Source: Primula veris
Taxonomy: Eukaryota; Streptophyta; Magnoliopsida; Ericales; Primulaceae
DNA: 64,000 nt
NCBI GenBank assembly: GCA_963682055.1
Contig: OY821749.1
Coordinates: 31,689,631-31,753,630 of the forward strand
Reading direction: 5' to 3'
Below are positions 34,974 to 47,941 of this stretch, piece by piece (position 1 is the first letter of the stretch; each line of letters begins with the position of its first letter). The translations under genes and the position numbers were made by a program. The notes under the pieces are model-generated. The model was given only the letters and a program-made list of their open reading frames with translations. It was not told the origin of the DNA and did no database searches.

Positions 34974-35512
34974 TTTTTTTTTAATCATACCGTGTTTATT
35001 ATTAATTAAAACAACAAGCGACACAGAGTCCCTGAAACAACCTCCAAGGGGTTAAGTGTAAAACAAAATACAAAACCACATCGGGCGCTAGAAAACCTCT
35101 GACCCTAGCAACCGACCAAATCATCCCAACCTGAATTGACAAAATAAAGTACAACAAAACACCATAAAGTACTAATAGGAGAAATCCCAGCTATCAAGCG
35201 AGTACTGAAATATTGTCGGCTGTGCCAATCGAAAATAAGGTAGATTAAATGGACTCATCCTATACGAGGCAGTTTTTACGGATGAAAGGAGAACATGAAG
35301 GTCAAATGACACAACGTATACCATCGGGGTGTCCGCACATAATTAAACCCGATCCAATCAAGTGAGAATACAGACAAAATAATCAAAAGTTGTAACCCAT
35401 TACACCAAATAGTACACAAACCGGCCAAATCAACCGAGTAATCGTTCCCATTATGAATATGGATAAATCAGCCCAATAAACTTTATCCTATAAACAACAA
35501 GCAACCAAAAGA
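34974..35512 (-). mobile_element. LINE 3' end, 5'-truncated
   Basis: An insertion of about 540 bp in the copy 5/copy 6 spacer. Read on the minus strand it ends in a short poly(A) (nine T on the plus strand at 34974-34982) preceded by untranslated-type sequence. It is flanked by ACTACTCCATGTAACAT (34958-34974) and ACTACTCCATCAT (35513-35525), which look like a target duplication with a four-base loss in one copy. The homologous site in other units is continuous (GTAACATGTTCACTC). No reverse transcriptase is retained. The LINE class is inferred from the tail and the long target duplication. Confidence 0.6.
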
Positions 35513-36149
35513 ACTACTCCATCATGTTCACTCATAACTCATGCATGTAGATATCACACATATGTATATAGTCATGTCATGAAATAAGTATTTCTAAATT
35601 TCTATTGAATTTAATCTGCTATGTGGATCCTCTTTGGGTAGGAGTGTAACGACACACCCACACAGGTCGAACCCATGTTCGTATCAACGATATTGTGTAA
35701 TTAGCACAAATTCTCTCGGTCACCCATCCTAATATCAGCAATTTGTTTATAGATATGCAAGTATAAGTGTATCACTTATCCTTCACAGGTGTATCATTTG
35801 CATATTGTCATACAATAACTCATTTTCGTTGTTCTTATAAAATACTATGACAATTGCGACGACAAGAATCATGATGTCTACTTACTTTGATCGTCAGCAT
35901 TTGCCGAACCATGAAAGTCAAATGGAGAGGCTGATATTCAATATAATTATTTTCCATACCATATATAAATAAGTTCTTTTTAATGTACTACTTCTTAAGA
36001 TTTATTATCTTTCTCAATCTGAGCATACTATTCAGAAAGTTGGAAAACATTGCATGAATTCAAATTAAAGGCTTATTAGTCACAATATAATTAAACAGTG
36101 ATAATACTGAAATACATTTAAAGCAAAGGTAAAGTCATAAGATTACAAA

Positions 36150-37670
36150 TCAAAGAGAAGAAAAAATTGGAACACCGGGAAGCGTATACCCGGCATCAAC
36201 AACATAAATATTTCCAGTAACATAGCTTGAAGAATCATGGAGTAAATATTTAATGACGGATGTCAAAGCTGGATCTGTTTCGCCAAAAGTTTGTAAGGGC
36301 ACTGTTCTTGTAGCCACATTTTTAAGCCAATTTTTACGCAATAATCCTTCGGTTATCTCTGATGGGAATAGGCCAGGTGCTACAGCATTCACTCTTATGT
36401 TGTATTTTCCCAATTCCATTGCCATTATCTGTAAAATACAAGTGACATGCTAACAATCGTACAAATTCTCGCTAATTAGACCAAATGAAATGACCAATGC
36501 TCCCATAGTTTAATCGATTTCAATCTAGTCACCTTGGTTATATTAGAAACACCAATTGAAACCCTGGAGTTTGGGGATAAAAATGAATATTGTACCGAAA
36601 ATTAGAAGACAAAATCACCATTTTCCGTCTATTCCACGACATATTCCAAAGCTTAAAGAAGAGACTGAAAGTTATGAAATTTTACCTTTGTCACAACATG
36701 CATTGCGGCCTTAGAGGAACTATAGGCTATACCTCCAGCTGTATAGACTCGCGGGAGGCCATTGATAGACGAGATATTGATGATTGAACCACTCAAGCCA
36801 GAATCCCGCATACGTTTAGATACATACTTGGATATTAACCATGCTCCACTTACATTTGTTTTGAAGGTGTTGTTCCATTCTTCTTCCGAAAGGTCTATAG
36901 ACAGAGTCACACTTCCTATACATATATATAAAAAGAAATCAATACTCCATGGAGTATAATATAGTAATACGACATGACATCGAGTATAATATATAGTCAC
37001 ACTTCCGAAAGGTTTATTAGTTGTTATAGTTCGATGTCATGGAGTATAATATAGTAAATACGGCATGACATCAAACTATAACAACTAATAAATAAAACTT
37101 TAGTGAATCCTCAAATTTGCAAGTCACACTAAGGTTTGAGATCATATTAATGTCTAGTGTATGTTAAGCTTAGATTTTTTCCTCTGTCTTGATAGACTTA
37201 ATATGCAACTTTTACTACTATTTTAGCCTCATGGAGTGTGTTCAAGAAAACTGAACTTTTGTACTAGCATATTATCTATAAAAAAATGTATTTTTTATAT
37301 ATAAATTAATAATTATAGTAAATTGAGGTATACCTCTAACACCGGCGTTGTTAATCAAAGCATCAATGCGTCCAAACGCTTCCCATGCCCGATTAATAGC
37401 ATTCTCGATAGTCGGACCATTAGCCGTGACATCGAGCTCAATGGCCACGGCTCGAGCCTCACAATCAGAGCTCGAGCCAGTCTGGTTAAGCTCCTCACAT
37501 AAGGATTTGAGGCGGTCCACGCGTCGAGCTGCAGCCACCACTCTGCATCCGGCCTTAACGAGGTCGATACAAAATTCACGGCCTAGACCAGATGACGCGC
37601 CTGTCACTAGAACCACTTTATCTTCTAATTTGCACCATGGCTCTAGTTGGATCGGTTCTTGGCTAGCCAT
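36150..37670 (-). CDS. Short-chain dehydrogenase/reductase, copy 6 (intact)
   Basis: 281-aa SDR with exons 37670-37334, 36915-36686 and 36428-36150 and GT-AG introns. It has [17 protein letters not shown] and YSSSK. It is the most diverged intact member: [13 protein letters not shown] in exon 2 where the others have SIGGLRR-GTFGA, a K rather than E at the exon 2 end, and a shorter intron 1 (418 nt) without the internal segments shared by copies 1-4. This suggests it is the oldest member or an outside lineage of the array. I chose the start at MASQEPIQ to match the other copies; an in-frame upstream Met at 37712 exists. The product is a predicted NAD(P)(H)-dependent oxidoreductase. Confidence 0.88.
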
Positions 37671-38390
37671 TGCTTGTTTTTTTGGTATAAGTAATAATGT
37701 AGCCGGCCACATTTATATAAACAAATAGATGAAAAGATGATTAGTGGTCCAGACCAGTTAGTTAACAACATTGAACACGTTTTTTGCACTATAATTACTA
37801 CTTCCGATAACGTGTTCAAAATCACGACTCATGTATGTACCTATCGAAATCGTCATGTCATGAAAATATTTCTATGATTTCTATTGAAATTAAGTTTCCT
37901 TTCTACTATGTGAATCCTCTTTGAGTCGGACAGATCAATATTTTCCGAATTTTATTATTTTGTACTTGTAATTTATTAGAGTAAGTATGTAAAATTGTTT
38001 TCATCAGTTTGCGGAATCGTTGTCAAACGTATTTTTAGTTTATTTAGGATTATAACTATCAAACTTCAAAAATAATACCTAGCTTCTTGTGAAGATTACA
38101 AGTTTTTTACTACACTGTTGTTTTGGAAGTCTAAAACATACATTAAAATATAATACGCAGTAAAATTAAAAACAAATCATAGTTGATTATTAAACCCAAC
38201 CAACGTAAACTCAACGAGTAAACTTCGGATATATAATTGTTATGCTAAAAAATAAATTAAGATGACTGTTTTAAATAGACACTCTTGAAATGCATGCTTC
38301 GTTCAACAACGAATATTCGATCAGAAGACAAATAAAATAAAGACGGCTTCCTTAATAAGATTGATAGTTTATCGTTTGATATTTTATAGG

Positions 38391-38848
38391 TTTAGTACAC
38401 CAAACTATCTGTTTTTAACGATTTGGGTACCCATCTTTCAAATTTTTCAATTTAGGTATCACCGTCTAAATAAATCACGGAATCATGTCACGTGACATTT
38501 GACAAACATTAATTTGAGAGGCTAATTTGATAATTTTGTATAAAAATATGTCATCCTATAAAAATATTTTCTCCAATTTCACACATAACAAAAATTTGGA
38601 TTATATGCTAAATTTTTTTATGTGTGAAATTGAGGGAATTTTTTTTCTAAGATGACATATTTTTATGTAAATTTGTCAAATTAGCCTCTCAAATTAATTT
38701 TTGTCAAATGTCACGTGACATGATTTCGTGATTTATTAAGACGGTGGTACCTAAATTGAAAATTTATTATAGTGTGGTACATAAATTGAAAAATTTGAAA
38801 GACGGGTACCCAAATCGTTAATCGTATTATAGTTTGGGATAGTAAATG
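38391..38848. mobile_element. Long inverted-repeat element (foldback MITE)
   Basis: The left arm (from TTTAGTACACCAAACTAT) and right arm (to ATAGTTTGGGATAGTAAAT) are complementary over roughly 200 bp each, with a short centre near 38590-38615. Clear paired segments are ACGATTTGGGTACCC, TGTCACGTGACAT, TTTGAGAGGCTAATTTGA and the arms around TCACACATA/TATGTGTGA. The right arm has about 35 extra bases. It has no coding capacity. Transcripts would fold into a long hairpin and could feed small RNA production (inference). Confidence 0.8.
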
Positions 38849-39210
38849 TATTTTTACCCGTTTATTATTCTCCTTAAGAAATTTTAGATTTTCTAGTATA
38901 TTTTTTGCACTAAAGTTTATTGTGTACGAGAAAAGGCAAACCCCAAAATTAAAATCCCATATGTTTTGGAAACAAAAATCTTTTGGTATGTCGCTGTTTA
39001 TAGCATGTGACAATTAAATATAAAATGTACCAACGATTTTATGTGGCTCTTATTCAGTGGCATGCTATTCTCGTTTTATTCAATATTTATAAGTTTATAT
39101 ACGATAGGGACTCGTTAACATTTATAAACCAGTCAGTTTATTTTCGAAAAAAAAAACCCGTGTTGGGTGGGATTTTTTGTTGCATACCACGACTCAAATC
39201 GTAATTATTA

Positions 39211-39450
39211 CTCCATATGTATTTAATTTTTCATTATGAAATTACGTGTAATTTTAATCGTTAAAGAATTTGTATTGAAATGGTCGGAATAAATTTTTTT
39301 AAAAGTTAATCATATAGTTCAAATGTTAAATTTTATGATTAGATTTAAAAAAAAATTATTTTGACTATTTTGACAATTTTGATACAAGTTATAAACCGAT
39401 CAAAATTGCACGTAGTTTCGTAATACACGGTTAAATGTGAAGGGATAGAG
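39211..39450. mobile_element. Stowaway-type MITE
   Basis: It starts CTCCATATGTATTTAATTTT after TA and ends TTAAATGTGAAGGGATAGAG before TA. The internal pair AATTTTAATCG ... CGATCAAAATTGCACG matches the family seen elsewhere in the window. Confidence 0.7.
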
Positions 39451-39462
39451 TAGTATTAAGTA

Positions 39463-39738
39463 CTCCCTTATTCCCAAAATAAATGTCATGTTTCGAAAAC
39501 CGTGTTATTTGAGTATTTTAAATAATTTCGCTAAAAACTCAAAAAAAACATTAAAAAAATAAAAATTATTTTTTAATTAAGATGTGAAGTTTTGAGTATG
39601 ATTTTGTTACGTTTAAACTAACAAAATTTTATTTTCTAAAAAATAAAAAAGAGAAAATTTACTAAAAAAATAAAACGAACACTTATTTTGAAACGTCTCA
39701 AAAAAGAATACATGACAATTATTTCGGAATGGATGAAG
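39463..39738. mobile_element. Stowaway-type MITE
   Basis: A 276-bp element with ends CTCCCTTATTCCCAAAATAA and TTATTTCGGAATGGATGAAG, flanked by TA. It lies 12 bp from the previous MITE. The inner arms include ATGTCATG and CATGACA. It has no coding content. Confidence 0.75.
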
Positions 39739-40276
39739 TAATATATTTACTAATTTTTTATTGTTAAATAGTAAAGAACATAACATATAACTTATACAGT
39801 GTTCTTTCATTATTTAGGAAAAATGGGAACGGTATAGTTTACAAATGAGCAACTGTAGTATCAGGGTCAGCTCTTATGGCAGCCAAAACAGACAATCAAC
39901 TTAGACGCTTGGTTATTATTTTGATTTTTTCTAAAAAATTTATATAAAAACTTTCAATAAGTTCGATTTTTTTTGATTTTTTTTTTTTGAAATGAAGTTC
40001 GAATTTGTTTGATCAGATGAATATATAAGTATAACTAGACTTAAATTAAAGTATTGTGTAACTTGGAAGTAATTGATGAAAATATGACTGAAATTAAAAC
40101 CCCCATATTCACGTGACTTTTTTTTACAAGACTTTGGTTTTATTGCAAATTATTCCACATATTTTGATAACTCTTTAAAGTATCCACTGATTTTTCTATT
40201 TTTACATAAAAGCTTCAAGAAATTGTAATAACTCCCAAAATAATATAGAATGACAGATTTATATTATTTTGGAAGT

Positions 40277-40385
40277 CGAAGACTTTTTATTAATGACCAA
40301 TTAATTCTTTTTACAACATTAAATAAAAAAATGGTTGGGTCGAAGACTTTTTATTAATGACCAATTAATTCTTTTTACAACATTG
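40277..40385. repeat. Short direct duplication, period about 62 bp
   Basis: The 45-bp segment that starts TCGAAGACTTTTTATTAATG and ends TTTACAACATT occurs twice in direct orientation, separated by TAAATAAAAAAATGGTTGGG-type sequence. Confidence 0.8.
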
Positions 40386-40610
40386 GAAAAATTAAAAAAT
40401 ATATTTATTTAATATTGAAATAGAAAAATAGTTTGTAAATCAACTTAAGTACGACTAAATAATTAAAGAATTTGCTTCTAAGTATGTAAGAATACCTCGT
40501 TTTGTTGTGTTATAATTTATATAGAAGATAATGTCTTGTGTACATGTGATCGGGTTTTTTTTTTCTTACGGTGAAAAAAAAAATTGTTTGATGAAAATGA
40601 AAAGGTGCTT

Positions 40611-40704
40611 AAAAAATAATTATGCGTCTTAGGTGCCAAAAGGCGTCGAACCGGCCCAAAAAATAATTATGCGTCTTAGGTGCCAAAAGGCGTCGAACCG
40701 GCCC
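40611..40704. repeat. Perfect 47-bp tandem duplication
   Basis: Two identical adjacent 47-bp units (40611-40657 and 40658-40704), each containing GCGTCTTAGGTGCC and ending CGTCGAACCGGCCC. The identity implies a recent event. Confidence 0.9.
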
Positions 40705-41492
40705 TATGTAGTATTACAGACTTTAATTATTGTGTAAACCCGCTTGATCATGATAATTGAACTTATGCGGAAAAGTAAATGGACCAGTTCAATAAATACC
40801 TACAATTAGTTTCAAACAGAGTCGCAAATTTCCTTAAAAACACAATCGTAAAACAAGATACAAACACGTGACATTTTTGTAATGTACATTAAATTAGTTT
40901 TTCTTTATTTTGAAAAGAAAATCATTACTCCAATTCGATTTTGAATTTTGTCAGCTGAGCTTGGGCACATTGGTAGCCGTTCAAATTTCAATAAAAAATT
41001 TCTTCATACATACTCTCGTTAACATATTTAAGTGTACGTCACCTTATAAGTGATAAAAAAAAATCGTAATTTTTTGGTTTTTTTTTTTTACTCAATAATT
41101 CAAACAAATACTAAAAAAATAACGTTTAGATTATTTTTTTATACTTTGATATATTTCTCGTGTAGATTATAATATCTTTTTTTAAGATTAAAAACAGGTT
41201 TTAACCTTTATTTTACATTAATATATTTTTCGTATAGATTATAAGTTATTTTTTAAGTTTAAAAATAACTTTTAAGCTATTTTTTATTGGACCATGTGAC
41301 TGTAACTTAAAAAAAATTTGACCTAGTATCTATAATTAAAAATTCTTATAAAAAGCGACATATGACTAATATTCTCGTCGTCATGGCTTTTTCTCCAATT
41401 TTTGGGCCATTACCGTCTTATTTTGCTGTTTTGTATTGGGCATCATTCAACACAAAAGCCCATGGTTAATTTTTAACTCAGAAATGGAGCGA

Positions 41493-42617
41493 ATTTTGTA
41501 ACGGTCATTTCTAGTTTATTTTTAAAAAAAAGTCCACTTATTTAAATTTCATTAACAAAAAAGTTTCACTCAAAAATACTAGTGGATTCTGTTAACTCCA
41601 AATAAAACTTGAATCGGCACATCTCCAACATATGTGTTGAGATTAAAAATTTAAGAGAATCTTTCGACTCTTTTCATGTAAGTTATTGCTGAAGAGCAGC
41701 TAATGAAGCGGTTCATTTGATAGCTACAAAAGCGAAACAATGCTCTATTCCTTTAAAATGGTCATATTTTATTCCGACACAATTACAAGAAATTCCGTTA
41801 AATGATTCTCGAAAAGAAGGTGTTGGTTGATTAACGATGATTCAGTATTATTTATTTATTTTCTTCCTGTATATACAATAATAACCTACAAAAAATGTAT
41901 AAAAGTTATTCTAATAACTTTATACTGAAATCAATGCTAATCATGTTCCCGTACAGAAGAGACCATTTGAGCAATTAGACATACGTAATTGACTATAAAT
42001 ATCACATACTAAGTGAATAATAATAAGTAGTTTGATAAATCAATAAATTTGATCGGTTCATGTTATGCTTCTCAACAATAATAGTATAAATTAAAGAAAG
42101 TAAATATTGGACACGTTGTTATTATTTCTTATTGATCGGTAATTGTTCTTGCTCGGATTACAATTTATTATTGCACTTGTGTTCGGTCTGACAATTTAAT
42201 CTTTATCTTAATCTTGAACTTTATCCTTGATGTTTGGTCTTTTATGTTTGTTTTTCTCGGTGTATGCTTTAGTGAGATAAGCTCTGACAAATATTTTTCT
42301 TGTATATTATTTTCTCTGTGATTTTTCAGGTCCTTTTTCAAGTGAAGATACTTGGATATTTATATGCATTTATGTTTCATAGGATGTTGACAAGTGTGTC
42401 CATCTCATGCGTCATCTTATGGGCTTTTTCACTGTGTACCTTTATTAATTGGGCTAAAATACTTCTTGTATAATTGCCCTTATCATTGTCATTGTGTGGG
42501 AAAAATACCGTTACACCCCGGGTCTTATGATAAATGCGTTGAATACCCATTAATAACGCGTGAGTCGATTCATACCCAAATATATTCGGTCTCATTTTTA
42601 TGTTCAATCATACTTGT
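41493..42617. repeat. Segmental duplication, arm B, block 1
   Basis: Direct-orientation counterpart of 1-1127, offset about 41.49 kb. The left part of the match continues to the window edge in arm A, while here the sequence further left (…AACTCAGAAATGGAGCG) is visible. Homology ends at about 42617. Confidence 0.85.
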
Positions 42618-44929
42618 TTTGAACTCAAGTATGGGATAGCTATAATAATTTATTAAACATCTAGAACATGAACCACTTTTATAACTATTGTAATACAGTA
42701 TTTATTTTGGTTCTTAATTTAGTACATCGACTTGAGAAAAAATAAAATAAAAAAATAGTACAACTATGAGTAACATGTCACGTGGCAATGTTGATCAACG
42801 TATGAGACGTATGATTGATATTCTTAAGGGAGGTCGTAATCATATTTTCCAGAATCTCAGCACTTTTAAAATATAAATATGATTTTTATAATTTTAATTT
42901 TCATTCTTTCCAGATTATTGCCGTGTTGGATAAACAGTATTGCCTAAAAAAAACTTGTCCTTTTCTTAGTCTGAATCATGCCGTTGTCCGAAAATGTTTC
43001 CTTTATTCTCTCCTTGTTTCCCTATTGTTTCTTTCTTGTCATTATAAATTTCTCAATAATTCGAAAACTGTATTGCTTTTTCAACACCATAGTAATAACG
43101 AAAAAGAAATTATATGGATTCCATATTAATTTAGATGTGGAAAATTAGGTTCTTTTGTGATTTGAAATTTTGAGCAATTGAAATAGTAATACACTGTTGT
43201 ATGAGTATTAATAGGATTGGTTTGGGCTCTTCTGAAAAATTCAATTCAGTCTGTCTTGATTTTTCAGGACAGTAAAAAACAATCCGGTTTGGATCCATTT
43301 AGTATATTTTTCAGTTTATTAATACGCGTTATGTTTTTATTATGTGACACAGATAAAATAATAGTGTACTGGATTCACGATAGTATTAATCGTTCAGTAT
43401 TCATTCCAAAATGCATTATTATTTAAGGTGTGTCAACCAATAGTATTTTTTAGTTTTAATTTTAAGTTAATTTTAGAGTAGATATTTTTTTGTTCACTAA
43501 CATGTGTTAGATTTTTAGTATTTTTTAGTTTTAATTTTATGATAGATATTTTTGGGTTCATTAATATGTGTTAATTTTTTAGTATGTGACACGCCCTAAA
43601 TAATAATGGACTAGATTCACGTTAGTGTTACTCGTTCGATGTTGATTCTAAAACATTAAAATAAAATATAACATACAAAATTACATATTTTTACTACCCG
43701 AAGAAGTCAAGGCTAATTGCCTATAATTTTTCAAGGCAGAAAAAATGGATCCTATTACTAAGACAGGCCTTGTTTGACTACAGCTTTTAAGTACATAAGC
43801 TTATGAATAAATGATATCAACTGATATTAGTTTTTAGTAGTACCAAAACTCAATTACAAAAATATAACATACAAAATTACATATTTTTACTACCCGAAGA
43901 ATTCAAGGCAAATTGCCTATAATTTTTCAAGGCAGAAAAAATGGATCCTATTATTAAGACAGATCTTGTTTGACTACAGCTTTTAAGTACATAAGCTTAT
44001 GAATAAATGATATCAACTGAGATTAGTTTTTAGTAGTACCAAAACTCAATTATAAAAGGTTTCGTTCAGAATACACACAAGACTCTAGTGTGTATGTTAC
44101 TAACTCTACGATTTCCTTAAACAATCAACATAAATCCGTCAAATTAGACAAATTTATAGCGCGAAGGAATCACTTTTCAACTCAAACTTGACATGTTTTT
44201 ATAGTCTATAAATGAATTACTTTCAATCTTAGAATGAAGTTGAGAGCTTTGACCACTTTTGTTATTTATAAATTTGATAATATTGTTTAATCTATGGTAG
44301 TAGTTAGTTGGTACTCATAAAATAGTTAAAACTTGTAGATGATTTATATTTAGTAAGGGTTAATGTTGATAGTTTGGTATAATGACATGAATTAACCTGA
44401 TTTTGATACCGTATATGATATGACCGAAAATCGGACTCACAGCCTGGCAACGGAGTCGTAGGCCATAACGCTATAATATCAGTCGCAAATATTTTTTACT
44501 GTATACTCTTTTAAATGTCATATCGGATATCCCAACGGACTCAACCCGTTACGCGTAATGGAAATGAAATCAAATCGAAACCTAACCAAACTCCCTTTTA
44601 TACAATCCGTGGCTTGGTCGCAAACAAGTCCAATATTGATGCATCAAATTGAAGAAACATAAATAAAAAACGTAGGTCCCTATAGACTTATGATCTTGTA
44701 TTGTGAGTTGTGACAAAAGAAGCAAAACTTTATCACGTGTCATGTTCTTGGGCGACATAAATGGTGCACGAACTTGAATGGACCTAAGTGCTATATATTG
44801 CTAGCCTAGATGGTACACATATTTAGGTAAAGACTAAATTTATTACCAACTTACATATGATAGGAGGGATATTTCATACTAAATATATATATATATTTTT
44901 TTTTTTAAGTATAATAACAATAAGCGATA
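42618..44929. other. Region between the two arm B blocks, no gene
   Basis: Non-coding, not matched in arm A. It holds a 196-bp tandem duplication (43664-44055) and AT-rich sequence. Open frames at 42815-43129 and 43217-43426 are low in complexity and have no recognisable domain. If arm B is the ancestral state, arm A lost this segment and gained LTR and MITE sequence instead. Confidence 0.55.
43664..44055. repeat. 196-bp direct tandem duplication
   Basis: Two adjacent units of about 196 bp, each containing TACTACCCGAAGAA, CAAGGCAGAAAAAATGGATC and TTTTAGTAGTACCAAAACTC, with only a handful of mismatches. Confidence 0.88.
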
Positions 44930-46128
44930 TAAATAATTAAAAAAAATGAGAGTTTAAAACTTAACTAATTTGTCTATTAATTTAAAATTTTAAAATGTTG
45001 AATTTTTTAGTACAATAACAATAAACGCTATAAAAAACAAAAAAAAAACTTGGAGCTTAAAACTTAGATGATTTGTCAATTGATCTAAAAATTTCAAACG
45101 ATACAGAAAAATTAAATATAAATACGAATTTATTAGTTTAAACTTGATTGTAAAAATACTTGTTTATAAAACCTTGTAATCGTACCTTAAAAATGCAATT
45201 AATTAACGGAGAAGTAATATAATGTTAATTAAACGAATAGTAAAAAATAGATTTGAATTAGTGACACAAAAATTTTATTTTTACCGATTGAACTAAGTTA
45301 TTATTTGTTCATTTGTGGTCTATTAATATATAAAAGTTTAAATGTCCAAATTTTTCTATATAAAAAAATCTTTTTAATTTTTTTGTGTGGTAGTGGCACC
45401 CCTTGCCATCCGGTTACGCCCCTCGTCTTGGTCGTGACCTATATAACACACTACTATAACATACTTTTTTTTTATATATAAAAACTATAACATACTTTTG
45501 TTAGTGGAGTTGTGACTTCTCTTAGTCTTAGGTATTGTTTGATACTAGTTGAGGTTCCAGTTTTTTTAATTAAAACTTTAACTGAATTTTGATTAGGTTG
45601 AAGTATATTTTAATTTGTATATTGAATGAACTTGATATTTTTATCGACTCAAATAAGTAGTAGTATATCTAAAGCAAGGCCAAATTAGTGACAAGATGAG
45701 GTTCTAAATAGTGTTGTAGTGGGGTTATATTTAAATTATTTGTAATTGTTTGTATGTTGGAAAAGATCCAAAAAAGTACTGAAAATGGTGGGAATCTTGT
45801 TAGAGGCTCTGAAATGAGGTGCGTCGTTACTCTGGTTTTGTTTTTTTCTTCTCTTTTCCTTTTCTTCTCGATATTGTTTGGTCATTTTGCTCTAAAGAAA
45901 ATCATAGAAATGATGCATGCTAGCCACTTTTACATTTTCATCCTAAAATATTCATGTTTCTTTGAATTGGCCCATCAAAAAATGTGATATTTTGTTTTCC
46001 ATCAATTTATACTGTCCTTGAGGTCAAAATAGTAATACTAATACTTGTAAATCAATTTATGTGAAAGTTTCACTCACTAACAGGAATGATAATATCTTAA
46101 CGTTTCAATCAAAATATGTCCGAAATTG
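44930..46128. repeat. Segmental duplication, arm B, block 2
   Basis: Counterpart of 2885-4070, ending at TTTCAATCAAAATATG(T/A)CCGAAATT. From 46129 it continues into the PIN upstream region. So arm B is the copy that sits in the PIN 5' intergenic context, and arm A looks like a duplicate placed beside the SDR array. Confidence 0.8.
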
Positions 46129-47941
46129 GCAGACAACATTCCGAGTGAAAAATGAGCTAGACTATGTTTACCATTGACAAATTACTATTATTATCTCTTA
46201 CGCTCAGATGTCACAACTATGGTTTATCTCTTAAACGATAGTCGATAGTTGACCGACCTACATAAAGCTATACTTAAGTTCTAACGATAAAATCGCACAA
46301 CAACTAAGTATATGTCTCGTGGCATTGTTGGTTAAAGAGGTTAATAAAGCATACATTGTAAATTTTAGTAGGTTTTTATGATAATTTAGATCATATCATT
46401 ACTATTAAACTATTAATATAATAATATCTATAATATATATATATATATGGAAATGTTATATGAACATCAACTTATACATTCAAATAATAATATCTATACT
46501 ATTAGTTTATGTGAATAAGACTTGAAACAAATAATTACAAAAAACTATTGATAGTTTAAAAAATTACACATGATGTTAGAAATTTAAAAACTATAAAAAA
46601 AATGTAACTGCTAAAATAAACCGCTTCCGTTCAAAATATGATACCAATTAATATTCGAATAAAACTAAAAAATAATTCCTCTACTGTTCTCTCTCTCTTC
46701 CTTACGTACACATTTATTCTCTTTTACTTTTGATTTCAATTCGTTTTTTTTTTGACAGATTTTTATTATTATATAAATAAACTAATTGATAGCAATATTT
46801 TTTTCGGTTCTCACCGATCGGGTTGGCGCTTTACGACACTATATATATATATATACATAGACTTCTGTAGAGCATGTAACAAACAGAGGTCTTTTTCTAT
46901 TCTTCATTTTCCATCATCAAAACTCAAAAGAGTGAAAGACTATATTAAAAATTACTCAAGAAACTTTTTTTTTGATACAAAAAAAGAAAAGTCTTCTAAA
47001 AAAAGCTATTTTTCTTTTCTCTTAATTTTCCACCATCATCATAAAAAGACTATAAAAAATCAAAAAGGAGCTTCTCAAAAAACAACTTTTTTAAATACAT
47101 ATCTTTGTCTGCCATTAAATTCCTCATTAAGTCATAAATAAACTCACCACTTTCTCTCTATCTATCTATACTTTCTCACTCAAAGCCACCTCAATTCTTT
47201 AATGTTTTGATTCACCAAATGTCTGTTCTTAAATTAAATTCTGGACCTAAAAATTAAATTCTGGGGTTTCTTGAAATACACTTCTTTGTACTATCAGAGT
47301 GAAAAAAAAAAACAGCATTTAATTTTTTCAATCTCTGCCAAAACCCTTTTTGGGTATTGCTCCAAAACACAAATTCCTCTAAACCCCATAAAAAATATCA
47401 CCTTTTTCCCCTCAATTTCTGCTTAGGTTTTTTTCATCATAGATAGATGAAAATGAAAATTCATTTCTTTTTTTGAGTGTTGCTTCTAGAAAACATAACA
47501 TCCTTTTTTGGGTTTCCATTCAATTTATGAAAAACCAAACTATTTCTCTGCTAAAGCCAGTGAAACAGTGAAAGGATAGTCAAAAAACAGAGGAAAAAGA
47601 TAAGCCTTTAAAAAGTACTTTTTTCCCCCTTCAATCTCTACAAATACACTGTTTTCTCTTCTGGGTTCCATTTAAATAGTAAAAAAAGTTACATTATATT
47701 AAACCCCAATTTCAAACCTACTTAAATCCCCTTCTCAAAATCTACAAAAATCCATACATAGAAAAAACAGAGTATAAAAGCTCATAAAGACTTAAACCAC
47801 TCTTTCTATTCAATTTCTGTAAAAACCCTCTCTGGGTATTTACTTTTTTTCCAATTTTTCCATCTGGGTTATCTTCAAAACTCTAAAAAAACTTGATTTT
47901 CATCTCAAAATCCAATATTCACCTGTTTTTACCCTAAAAAA
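46129..47941 (+). promoter_or_regulatory. PIN upstream region and likely long 5' leader
   Basis: The stretch has no gene. A TATATATATATATATA tract lies at about 46842 and is followed by roughly 1.1 kb of pyrimidine-rich sequence with repeated motifs such as CCCTTTTTGGGTATT, CCCTCTCTGGGTATT and CTTCTGGGTTCCATT, as expected of a long plant 5' leader that might itself be spliced. One TGTCTC core (46313-46318), the classic auxin response element core, lies about 1.6 kb upstream of the ATG; a six-base match alone is weak evidence. The open frame at 46752-47141 is low complexity and is not annotated. Confidence 0.45.

Noticed and set aside
46752..47141. 129-codon open frame upstream of PIN
   Set aside because: Low-complexity K/S/F-rich translation of a pyrimidine- and A-rich leader, with no domain.
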